Shown here: positions 38,174-45,693 of the stretch, piece by piece
Layout: the number at the start of each line of letters is the position of its first letter
Numbering within the stretch: position 1 is the first letter of the stretch
Assembly: GCF_001274785.1 (NCBI RefSeq)
Contig: NZ_LHPI01000025.1
Location: 124,001-188,000 of the forward strand
Reading direction: 5' to 3'
Length of the DNA stretch: 64,000 bases
DNA from: Vibrio hepatarius
Lineage (GTDB): Bacteria; Pseudomonadota; Gammaproteobacteria; Enterobacterales; Vibrionaceae
Position numbers and translations under genes: made by a program
Notes under the pieces: model-generated
Databases searched by the model: none
What the model was told of the DNA's origin: nothing
What the model saw: only the letters and a program-made list of their open reading frames with translations

Positions 38174-38539
38174 TCAAAATGGCGAATAAGTTAACGGCAA
38201 GGCAAGTCCAAACGGCAAAGCCCAAAGATAAGCTCTATCGCTTATCTGATGGCGGCAATCTCTACTTCTGTGTGCGTACAAGCAATTCACATTCTTGGCA
38301 GAATCTGTAGTGTACTCAATATTCCATCGACCATCACTTGATTGAGCAATAGCAATTTCAACAGGATGAAAACCTCCCGCTTCAGCGCTGTATGAACTAT
38401 CACGAAGGTTAAATAAAAGATAAGTGCTGGTGGCAATATGCTCCTCTTCAGCGAGCTTCTCGATAAGACTTTTACTCAGAAGGGAATGGAGTGATTTTGA
38501 AACAGGCAAGCTTGAAGCATTAAACAAAATATCAGACAT
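38174..38539 (-). pseudogene. DUF2787 gene truncated at its 3' end and fused to antisense integrase DNA
   Basis: The first 80 or so residues follow DUF2787 (LLFNLRDSSYSAEAGGFHPVEIAIAQ). After SDGRWNIEYTTDS the frame continues into the reverse complement of the integrase fragment, giving about 40 foreign residues. The downstream DUF2787 gene shows what is missing. A 121-residue chimera could still be translated, but the family domain is broken. Confidence 0.75.
38179..38310 (+). pseudogene. Truncated P4-type tyrosine integrase (N-terminal fragment)
   Basis: 43 codons starting MANKLTARQVQTAKPKDKLY, then RLSDGGNLYFCVR and SHSW, matching the DUF4102 arm-binding start of P4-family integrases. The match breaks off near 38300, and the frame reaches TAG at 38310. 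The core-binding and catalytic (R-H-R-Y) domains are missing, so it cannot recombine DNA. It points away from the tRNA in the usual orientation, next to the attachment site. Confidence 0.85.
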
Positions 38540-38585
38540 GGTGATGCCTCCTACAAAGGTAAGATTAAAGTGAACAGAAAAGGGT

Positions 38586-39014
38586 TTAACTGATTTGGCT
38601 TAACTGGATATCGCTGAATGCTCGGCGATTTATGTGTCGCTCTAGTGCTGTGCACCAGGTGTTGAAAAGATCTAAAACAGCAGGCTGTGAGAGATCAACA
38701 GTGCCAGCATCGGGCTGATAGCACCAATGGTTACGTAAGTGAAAGTACAGCTCGACATCAAGGGATTGGGCATTATCGCTTTGATAAGAAAAACTGGCGA
38801 TAAACGCCAAGGACCAAGGTGCTCGATCTTTGTCTCTGCTTAATTGTATTTCGACAGGATGTAGTCCCACTCTAGATTGATAGTATGTCGGATCTCTAAA
38901 GTTGAATACTAGGCGCCTTGCATCATCAGGAACCTTGAAACGCGTCAAAAGGTTATCCATCGTTTCACAAAAACTGATTGGCAGCCGGATACCTCTGTAA
39001 TCATCAATTATCAT
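38586..39014 (-). CDS. DUF2787 family protein
   Basis: 142 residues. RLVFNFRDPTYYQSRVGLHPVEIQL is represented by FNFRDPTYYQSRVGLHPVEI, the family signature, and the protein ends in a helical region. DUF2787 proteins are common on islands and ICEs of Vibrio and have no known function. Its start overlaps the stop of the radC-like gene, so the two are co-translated. The truncated paralogue follows 46 bases downstream. Confidence 0.8.
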   Translation of the reverse strand: MIIDDYRGIRLPISFCETMDNLLTRFKVPDDARRLVFNFRDPTYYQSRVGLHPVEIQLSRDKDRAPWSLAFIASFSYQSDNAQSLDVELYFHLRNHWCYQPDAGTVDLSQPAVLDLFNTWCTALERHINRRAFSDIQLSQIS

Positions 39015-39487
39015 AGCAACCCCCTCTCAGCAAATGAGACGCAACTGTCTCCCACAACGAAATGGTCAAGCACTCGAATGTCCACCAACGAGAGCGCTTC
39101 TTTTAAACGTCCAGTGATCCGTTTGTCCGATTGTGATGGTTCAGGATCGCCGGAAGGATGGTTATGGGCGAAGATCACCGCAGCGGCGTTAACGTGCAGC
39201 GCTTCTTTTACTACTTCGCGAGGATAAACGCTTGCGGAATCAACCGTGCCACGAAACAGCTCTTTAAACTCAATCAAGCCGTGCTGATTATCTAAGAACA
39301 TGACCGCGAAAACTTCATGTTCATACCCTGCCAATTTAAAGCGTAAGTAATCTGAGGTTGCCGCGGGACTTGAAAACGCATCACCACGAACATAACGATC
39401 TTTGAGTATTTCAGCGGCTTCTTCGAGCACTCGGTGTTCATATTCTTTTTGAGGTAACAAACTACCGTAACGGGGAAAATGGGACAT
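39011..39487 (-). CDS. RadC-like (JAB/MPN) protein
   Basis: 158 residues. It carries the RadC/JAMM motif HNHPSGDPEPSQSD and the GTVDSASVYPREVVKEAL stretch of the family, without the N-terminal helix-hairpin-helix of chromosomal RadC, as is usual on mobile elements. The start ATG 39487 has AGGAAA 7 bases upstream; the in-frame ATG at 39511 has none. The role in the element is unknown. Confidence 0.88.
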   Translation of the reverse strand: MSHFPRYGSLLPQKEYEHRVLEEAAEILKDRYVRGDAFSSPAATSDYLRFKLAGYEHEVFAVMFLDNQHGLIEFKELFRGTVDSASVYPREVVKEALHVNAAAVIFAHNHPSGDPEPSQSDKRITGRLKEALSLVDIRVLDHFVVGDSCVSFAERGLL

Positions 39488-39636
39488 ATTCAGGTTTCCT
39501 GTATCAGTCATGGAATGGATTCACAGAGATGACATATACCTGAAGAATTTTTGATTAGACGTACTCTACGCCGATGCCATTTTTTTTTACCGAACCTGCT
39601 TATCCCATGAGGACCACAGCCATAGGAGGACGTCCC

Positions 39637-39813
39637 ATGAGATTTCTAAAACTAAAAGAAGTAATGGAAAAAACAGCATTAAGCCGTTCAGCGATTTACC
39701 GAAAAATGAATGATGGTGAGTTTCCAAAATCCATCAGTTTAGGTGATAGGGCCGTGGCCTGGGTGGAAGGTGAGGTAGATGAGTGGATGGAGGAGTGCTT
39801 GATGGGGCGTTAA
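39637..39813 (+). CDS. AlpA family phage/island regulator
   Basis: 58-residue helix-turn-helix protein: FLKLKEVMEKTALSRSAIYR, FPKSISLGDRAVAW and a final VDEWM are the AlpA signature. AlpA activates excision genes in P4-like islands and may act as an excisionase. ATG 39637 follows AGGAGGA. Divergent from the radC-like gene. Confidence 0.9.
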   Translation: MRFLKLKEVMEKTALSRSAIYRKMNDGEFPKSISLGDRAVAWVEGEVDEWMEECLMGR

Positions 39814-39946
39814 TTGGCTACTTACCGCCAGATAATATTGTTACTTGAAGAACACGTCGCTAAAAAGCAGGTATTTGAATTATGTCCTAGAGGATAGTCT
39901 TTGAGATGTACTGCAATTGTGCAGTTCTAATCAAAGGAGATACATT

Positions 39947-40066
39947 ATGACAAAAAGCAAAGGTAGTCGCGCTCCATCGAGTCATCCTGGCCCGGGAGGG
40001 AATTGGCCTTCGACAACTGGAAATAAATCTGGTGGTAATCGCGGTGTTGCACCAAGCAAAAAGTAA
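39947..40066 (+). CDS. Small Gly/Pro/Ser-rich basic protein (39 aa)
   Basis: Complete 39-codon frame beginning MTKSKGSRAPSSHPGPGG, with the core NWPSTTGNKSGG and a Lys-Lys end. The ribosome site AAAGGAGA lies 6 bases before the ATG. Very low complexity and likely unstructured. It sits 47 bases before the 525-residue gene in the same direction, so the two probably form one unit. A short palindrome CTGCA-ATTG-TGCAG at 39911-39924 lies upstream. Function unknown. Confidence 0.75.
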   Translation: MTKSKGSRAPSSHPGPGGNWPSTTGNKSGGNRGVAPSKK

Positions 40067-40113
40067 TGCTCTATGGGTCAGTAACATGGCCCTTTACGAA
40101 TGAGGAATGAATA

Positions 40114-41691
40114 ATGAAACCAAGCTTCCCCTCTATAGGTGAGGTAGTGAAAGCTATACTTGACTGTTCCGGGATAATTGTTGGTGGCCTAGAGGATGAG
40201 AGCGGTGGTAACAGGAAAAGCCAGCAGAAAATGTTATCCAGGTTGGCTAGAGAAGAAGGTGATCTAAATGGTAATCTCAACGCTATTTTTGAGTTAGTGC
40301 GAGAGTATTTAAAGCTATATCTTACTGAGCCCAAAGTCATCGATACCATAATGCTCTGTTTTGAGGAACTGGTTGGAGAGTATCGGCGAGTTCAAGCAAC
40401 AGAGGGAACGTATCTAAGTAAAAAGGACACGATTAGATGGCTTATTAAAGCCAGATTTATAGATATTTTTGTATATTCATTCCATCGAAATAGTCATTTT
40501 TATAACGTATCTTCTTTAAGTTTGAACTTGCCAAGTGGGGCATGGTGGTTACCAAGTTCAAATGAGAGCCCCCTCACTAAAGCATGGAATTGGATTTATC
40601 GTAGATTTGACTGCTCTCAAACGAAATTTCATGATCCTAGCTTATCTTTTGCTGAGGAGGCAAAGTTACCTCCCAAGCTTCACTCACATAGACGGAAGCA
40701 AAATTTAGAAAACGTACAACGCTGGACGTCTAGTAAAGCGTTACCCAGTTTATCAAGTCTGATCACAAACCTAGAGCAATCTATAGAGATGCACAGATTA
40801 GTGTCTGGTATACATGTTTCGAAGGTGGAACGAGAGTCATATCTGTTGGTCTTGATGATCGCACGGTTATCAACAGCGGCTTTCGGGCGGATTAATGACG
40901 CGTACGGTATCGAATTTTCAAAAACTCTATCAAAACACTTTTATGGGCAAGACCGTCGCCTTAGAGAAGAGCTAAGTTATTTCGTCAAGAACGTGCAAAA
41001 GCAGATCATTGATGAAAATATCATTGAACCAGATAGTAAAGACTGGGTGTGGAAAATTGAGACGGACTCTTTTTGGCGTTGTCGAGCTTCATGGGTTGAG
41101 AGTGGTATTGCCGAACTTAAGTCAATGCATCGACGATATGGTCAACAATTTAATACGACTGAATGGATAAGGGCATCATGCAATAAAATAACTACTTTTG
41201 TAACTTTCTCGGAAATACAGGCTACAAAAGAGACAAACAAAAATGTACCTCCGAATAGTTTTTTTGAAATGATGGAAGCAGGGTTCAAGCTTAAAAAGCG
41301 AATTAATTCGAAAAAAAACATAGCCGTTTACGCGACTAAGATAAGTGATATGGGTTTAGCCCCTTACTTGGATTGGCTTGTTGATTGGTGTTATGCAACG
41401 TGGCATTACAGACTCGAACAAGACGATTTAGCTTATCCATACTACAAATCTGCTTATGAAAGAGCGAGATATTCAGTGGGTCAGTCTCATTATGCGTTGG
41501 TAAATCAATATATTGAGAGTTGTGCAAAAAACGGTAAACGGAGAGAATTTAACAAAGTGGTTGCTTGGGCATATTACTTGGGTCTAAAGGTTCGATGGAT
41601 TCGAGATGACTATTATACGGATCAGAAAAATGCTATTGAGTTCGGGTACCAAATGTTTTCTAGAACTAATGCAAGATATGCGATTATTTGA
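40114..41691 (+). CDS. Hypothetical protein (525 aa), paired with the 39-aa gene
   Basis: Not recognised. Predominantly helical and basic, with no signal peptide or membrane segment and no P-loop. The region 420-500 (YATKISDMGLAP, WCYATWHYRLEQDDLAY, YYKSAYERARYSVGQ) looks like TPR-style helical repeats. WLIKARFIDIFVYSFHRNSHFYN in the first third, shown here as FIDIFVYSFHRNSHF, is a possible conserved core. A good terminator follows, so the peptide gene and this gene make a complete transcription unit inside the island. Confidence 0.7.
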   Translation: MKPSFPSIGEVVKAILDCSGIIVGGLEDESGGNRKSQQKMLSRLAREEGDLNGNLNAIFELVREYLKLYLTEPKVIDTIMLCFEELVGEYRRVQATEGTYLSKKDTIRWLIKARFIDIFVYSFHRNSHFYNVSSLSLNLPSGAWWLPSSNESPLTKAWNWIYRRFDCSQTKFHDPSLSFAEEAKLPPKLHSHRRKQNLENVQRWTSSKALPSLSSLITNLEQSIEMHRLVSGIHVSKVERESYLLVLMIARLSTAAFGRINDAYGIEFSKTLSKHFYGQDRRLREELSYFVKNVQKQIIDENIIEPDSKDWVWKIETDSFWRCRASWVESGIAELKSMHRRYGQQFNTTEWIRASCNKITTFVTFSEIQATKETNKNVPPNSFFEMMEAGFKLKKRINSKKNIAVYATKISDMGLAPYLDWLVDWCYATWHYRLEQDDLAYPYYKSAYERARYSVGQSHYALVNQYIESCAKNGKRREFNKVVAWAYYLGLKVRWIRDDYYTDQKNAIEFGYQMFSRTNARYAII

Positions 41692-41692
41692 C

Positions 41693-41728
41693 ACAGTGCT
41701 GCCATTGCGGCAGCACTGTATGCTTTTT
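41693..41728 (+). terminator. Terminator of the peptide/525-aa unit
   Basis: Perfect stem CAGTGCTGCC / GGCAGCACTG with a 5-base loop and a downstream T-run after TATGC. Confidence 0.8.
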
Positions 41729-41771
41729 GTAGTCAACACTTCAGTTGATTGAAGCCTAAAGTAAAAAACCT

Positions 41772-42635
41772 TCAGAAAACCAAATACTGCTTCAGTTCCT
41801 CAAAGTTCCCCACGATAATCTGCTGACCTTTAGGATTCGAATCTAATACATTAATATCGATATTATAGGCATCGAGAACATAGCGAACCAACGCAGCATT
41901 GGTTGGTATTGTTAGGGAGCCTTCTTCCATACCGTAATCATGGGCTAAGACATTGGCTTGAGCTTCCGTAAGTCGTGGGTCAGGCATTAAATCAACTGTT
42001 AGGGGAGTATTCCACAACACGTCATGCTCTCTTCCTTTTACTCTTTTGGCCTCAAGCATTGGAATACCGCGTATTCGACTAAGCACAAAATCTCGATATC
42101 CTTTTGAATGTTCACAATAAGCCCGAACATGCCAGCGTAGAGGTGTGCAAACGAGAGTATGTGGAGAGATAATCCGTTCAACTTCAATACCGTCTTTGAG
42201 GGATGTGTAGCTTATGTCGACACGTTTTTTCTCTCTAATAGCTTGAACTAAAGGACGCAAGACTTGTGGTGATATATTGCGAGTCACAGGGCGGATCATT
42301 GAAACATTCTCAAACCCCATATCGAGTTCTTTAAATGTGATAGTCATATCTTCACTTCTTGAAAGAATGTGCAAATATTCATCAGCATGACCTTTTGTTA
42401 CTTGTGGGATAAAGCTAACACTAGGCTTGTAGCCTTTCAGTTGTTTATCATAAACAAGGTTTCCTGGAGCGATATCGGCTAGATAGGTGTTGATGTCTTT
42501 CGATGCTTGCTGTCTGCCAATACCAAAGCTCTTAATCAGATGATTGGTTGTTAACCGTCCTTCCCACAGTGCGATGACTTCTATCATTCTGTAGCGGAAC
42601 AGTAGATCCCAACGTATTGGCCATTTGCTCATCAT
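41772..42635 (-). CDS. WYL-domain transcriptional regulator, BrxR/CapW type
   Basis: 287 residues: an N-terminal winged helix (RWDLLFRYRMIEVIALWEGR, then GIGRQQASKDINTYL), a middle WYL domain (ISYTSLKDG, RWHVRAYCEHSKGYRDFVLSRI) and a C-terminal WCX-like domain. This is the layout of BrxR/CapW repressors found at the front of BREX, CBASS and other defence loci, where the WYL domain is thought to sense a ligand. It is divergent from the CoiA-like gene; a short palindrome GTAA-N7-TTAC at 42668-42682 lies between them and could be an operator. Confidence 0.88.
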   Translation of the reverse strand: MMSKWPIRWDLLFRYRMIEVIALWEGRLTTNHLIKSFGIGRQQASKDINTYLADIAPGNLVYDKQLKGYKPSVSFIPQVTKGHADEYLHILSRSEDMTITFKELDMGFENVSMIRPVTRNISPQVLRPLVQAIREKKRVDISYTSLKDGIEVERIISPHTLVCTPLRWHVRAYCEHSKGYRDFVLSRIRGIPMLEAKRVKGREHDVLWNTPLTVDLMPDPRLTEAQANVLAHDYGMEEGSLTIPTNAALVRYVLDAYNIDINVLDSNPKGQQIIVGNFEELKQYLVF

Positions 42636-42748
42636 CTAACTCCTGTCTATTTATGCGACGTGTGTATGTAATCAGTATTTACCTGTCGTTATTAGCGTCA
42701 TATTATTTTAGGGTCGGTTTTAGGTCAAGGATCATCCCGGAGATGTCT

Positions 42749-44341
42749 ATGAGTGAAATTCATATCACGCGTGCAGTGTATAAAGATACAAATGAACTGG
42801 TATCTATAGATGTTGTTGAAAGTGGGCTTCAAGATAATGTTGTGTGTGCATGCTGTGGAGCTAAGCTTATTGCGAATAAAGGAAAGAAGAAGGCTTGGCA
42901 TTTCTCTCACTATGTTGATGAATCCTGCGCACTGGCATATGAGACTCAATTACATCTTACAGCAAAAGAGTATTTTACTAGAGTAGGGGTAATACCGGTT
43001 CCTATGGATGCCGGTTGGGTAACGCCTGACAGCTGCTCCGAGCTGAAAATTTCCGGTGTGCAAGTCGAAGTCTATATGGATGGTCGTCGACCAGACTTAG
43101 TTGTTGAAGTTGGAAGTGAACAATATTGGATTGAAATAGCTAACAAACATAGATGTGGCGGAGACAAGATTTGGGAATGCCGAGCTAACAACAAAAATGT
43201 AATTGAAATTGATGTTTCAGATTGTGGTCATTTAGATCAGTTCAATTCGTTAGATAACTGCGTGATTAAGTTTCAATCGATAAACATTTGTAATGATTAT
43301 CTTGATGAGATTGCGAGCAGAACAGCTAGTAAGCATGAAACGGTGAGAAGACAATTTGAAGCATTGATGCGTTCTCAAAAACAGCTAGAGAAGGAATCTG
43401 ACGAGCAGAAAAAAGACGAAAAAGCATTAGAAGAACGTGTTAAGGCTCAACAGCAAAAGTATGAAGAACGATTAGAGAAGATGAGAGTACGAGAAAGTGC
43501 TCAAGATGAAATATTAGCCGAATTAGAACAAGCGGTGGGAGCTATTGAAGCTAGAAAATTGAATCTGGAAAATGAGATCAATGAACTCATTCAAAATAAG
43601 CTAGTCCAGTTGGATGAACAAAACACAATCAAGTTAAGAGATCTCCAGAGGGAGTTGGAATCAGACTGGCAGCGTGAGTTAGTCAATAGGCGAGATAAAC
43701 TAGAGCATACTTTAGCTGATGAATTTCAACGAAGATTTCAGGAACAATTAGATGTAATGAATCGCAGGCAAGTAGAACATCAAAAACTCTGTGATGAGTT
43801 AAAGGTTTTCGAGCATGATAAAGACTTCTTGAATGATGAAATAGAATCTTTATTAGCTCGTAAGCAACAGCTCCAAGATCAGCAAGCTAAGCAAATAGAA
43901 GAGGAACTTAAGCCTTTAGCTGAACAAAGAGACACTTTATACAAAGAAGTAGATCAATTGACCTCTATCGTTAAAGAAAAGCTTGTTGAGTTAGATCTTG
44001 TTGATACGTACGCAGGAAACATTGCTGAAGTTAAGGAGTTCTGCCTCGCCCGTTCTGATTATAGAGAAACACTTAATCAACGAATGCAAGACCTTAAGTC
44101 TATTAAAGACCAATGCCAGTCGCTCAGAACGGAATATGAAAAAAAATCTGAGCAGTTGGATATTATGGTCAAACTTTCAAATGATTTTGCGCAAGCCTTT
44201 AAGAGTAGTTTTGATTTGCTAAAGAGAAAAGAGCTTATGGAGATGCTGCCAGATGTTTTGGTTAAGAGAGTTAGTAAAAATGTTCTCTTGCTACCAAGAA
44301 ATGCCAAAGAAGAATTGGACGATTACGAACGATTGAATTAA
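42749..44341 (+). CDS. CoiA-like nuclease domain protein with long coiled coil
   Basis: 530 residues. The N-terminus has a zinc-finger-like CACC plus HFSH and C60, as in CoiA-like proteins. This is followed by a possible PD-(D/E)xK nuclease core (D116 in GRRPDLVVEV, then YWIEIANKH with E129 and K133). From about 180 to 480 it is almost continuous coiled coil rich in Glu, Gln and Lys. ATG 42749 is preferred because GGAG lies 6 bases upstream. Divergent from the WYL regulator, which may control it. The target is unknown. Confidence 0.7.
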   Translation: MSEIHITRAVYKDTNELVSIDVVESGLQDNVVCACCGAKLIANKGKKKAWHFSHYVDESCALAYETQLHLTAKEYFTRVGVIPVPMDAGWVTPDSCSELKISGVQVEVYMDGRRPDLVVEVGSEQYWIEIANKHRCGGDKIWECRANNKNVIEIDVSDCGHLDQFNSLDNCVIKFQSINICNDYLDEIASRTASKHETVRRQFEALMRSQKQLEKESDEQKKDEKALEERVKAQQQKYEERLEKMRVRESAQDEILAELEQAVGAIEARKLNLENEINELIQNKLVQLDEQNTIKLRDLQRELESDWQRELVNRRDKLEHTLADEFQRRFQEQLDVMNRRQVEHQKLCDELKVFEHDKDFLNDEIESLLARKQQLQDQQAKQIEEELKPLAEQRDTLYKEVDQLTSIVKEKLVELDLVDTYAGNIAEVKEFCLARSDYRETLNQRMQDLKSIKDQCQSLRTEYEKKSEQLDIMVKLSNDFAQAFKSSFDLLKRKELMEMLPDVLVKRVSKNVLLLPRNAKEELDDYERLN

Positions 44342-44443
44342 CCGTGTATTTATAATATTAGTGCTACAAGTTTTAGATATAGCAGTCAACAGGATTAATT
44401 CTACGCAATTGAGAATAAATTACGGACAAAAGAGAGTCAGTAT

Positions 44444-45283
44444 ATGATGTCCAAAATATCGCTTCTTACATCGGGCGCCAAATTAAACAACACAGAGTTA
44501 TGTGAAGTCTTCGGTTGCAGTCCACAAGGTGGGATGCGCCGCTCACATAAAACCAATACATTGATCATTGTATCGAACCACATCAAGTCTATTTATGATG
44601 ATCGGTGGGTTGATGACGTTCTCCACTATACAGGCATGGGCTCTAAAGGCGATCAAAGCCTAACGTTTCAGCAGAATAAAACGCTAGCTGAATCGAGAAC
44701 CAATGGCGTCGCTGTACATTTATTTGAGGTGTTTACGGACCAAGAATACACCTATATTGGCGAAGTCGCTCTCGACGGTGAACCGTACTCGGAAACGCAA
44801 GATGATGAACAAGGTAATCCAAGAAAGGCATATATCTTCCCTCTAAAGCTTGTAACGGGTGAGCGCCAGGTTAGAAAAGAAGATCGTGAGAACGTAGAGA
44901 GCGTCCGAGTTCGTAAGGCTAAAAAATTGACTCTTGAAGAGCTTCAGTCTTTAGCCGCTAAAGGTGGAAAAACCGCTACACGGTACCAACAACAATCCAC
45001 CAGCTATGAGCGAAATATTTGGGTAGCAGAACTGGCTAAACGCCTTGCTAAAGGTCAGTGCCAACTTTGTCTACAACCGGCGCCATTTAAAAATGCGAAA
45101 GGCGAGCCATATCTCGAGACTCACCATATTGTTTGGCTCGCCAAAGGTGGAGACGATACGGCTGAAAATACAGTCGCATTATGCCCCAATTGCCACAAGA
45201 AAATGCATATCGTAGATGACGCAAAGGATGTTGAGGTTTTAAAATCTCGTAGCAATAAATTGTTAGAAGAGCTAAATCAATGA
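44444..45283 (+). CDS. HNH endonuclease with SRA-like N-terminal domain (ScoMcrA-like, type IV restriction candidate)
   Basis: 279 residues. The N-terminal half (CSPQGGMRRSHKTNTLIIVSN, shown in part; YDDRWVDDVLHYTGMGSKGD; QNKTLAESR) resembles the SRA-like domain of ScoMcrA-type modified-DNA readers. The C-terminal HNH domain has C206xxC209, the THH at 226-228, and C248xxC251. Such enzymes cut modified DNA. Its stop overlaps the Nudix gene start by 4 bases. Confidence 0.78.
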   Translation: MMSKISLLTSGAKLNNTELCEVFGCSPQGGMRRSHKTNTLIIVSNHIKSIYDDRWVDDVLHYTGMGSKGDQSLTFQQNKTLAESRTNGVAVHLFEVFTDQEYTYIGEVALDGEPYSETQDDEQGNPRKAYIFPLKLVTGERQVRKEDRENVESVRVRKAKKLTLEELQSLAAKGGKTATRYQQQSTSYERNIWVAELAKRLAKGQCQLCLQPAPFKNAKGEPYLETHHIVWLAKGGDDTAENTVALCPNCHKKMHIVDDAKDVEVLKSRSNKLLEELNQ

Positions 45284-45681
45284 GTAAGAAACGCATTGAA
45301 GTCGTTGCGGCTGTACTGAAAAATGAAGGCGAATTCCTAGCCGTACAGAGAGCGCCATCAAAGCTAGATTATGTTAGCGAGAAATGGGAGTTCCCAGGAG
45401 GTAAAGTAGAAGCAGGCGAAACGCTTGTTGCAGCTATTACCAGGGAGCTAGATGAAGAGTTAAGAATTGCCGTTACTGAACCAAAGTTTTTGTTGATGGT
45501 TGAGCATAGCTACCCTGATTTTGATATCACCATGCATTGTTTTGTTATTGAGGTACCAACGCGCGAACTTGAGCTTACAGAGCATATTGACTCTCGTTGG
45601 TTATCCAAAGACCAACTTTGGGATGTTGATTGGGCTGCGGCTGATATACCGGCCGTTGAAAAGCTCCAGTCTACGTTCTAA
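45280..45681 (+). CDS. Nudix hydrolase, MutT/NudG-like
   Basis: 133 residues with the Nudix box GGKVEAGETLVAAITRELDEEL, seen as GGKVEAGE...RELDEEL (residues 40-62). Relatives are (deoxy)nucleoside triphosphate pyrophosphohydrolases, some acting on modified or damaged nucleotides. Its position inside a nuclease-helicase operon suggests a role with nucleotides rather than house-cleaning, which is inference. Confidence 0.88.
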   Translation: MSKKRIEVVAAVLKNEGEFLAVQRAPSKLDYVSEKWEFPGGKVEAGETLVAAITRELDEELRIAVTEPKFLLMVEHSYPDFDITMHCFVIEVPTRELELTEHIDSRWLSKDQLWDVDWAAADIPAVEKLQSTF

Positions 45682-45693
45682 AGGATAACGAAA

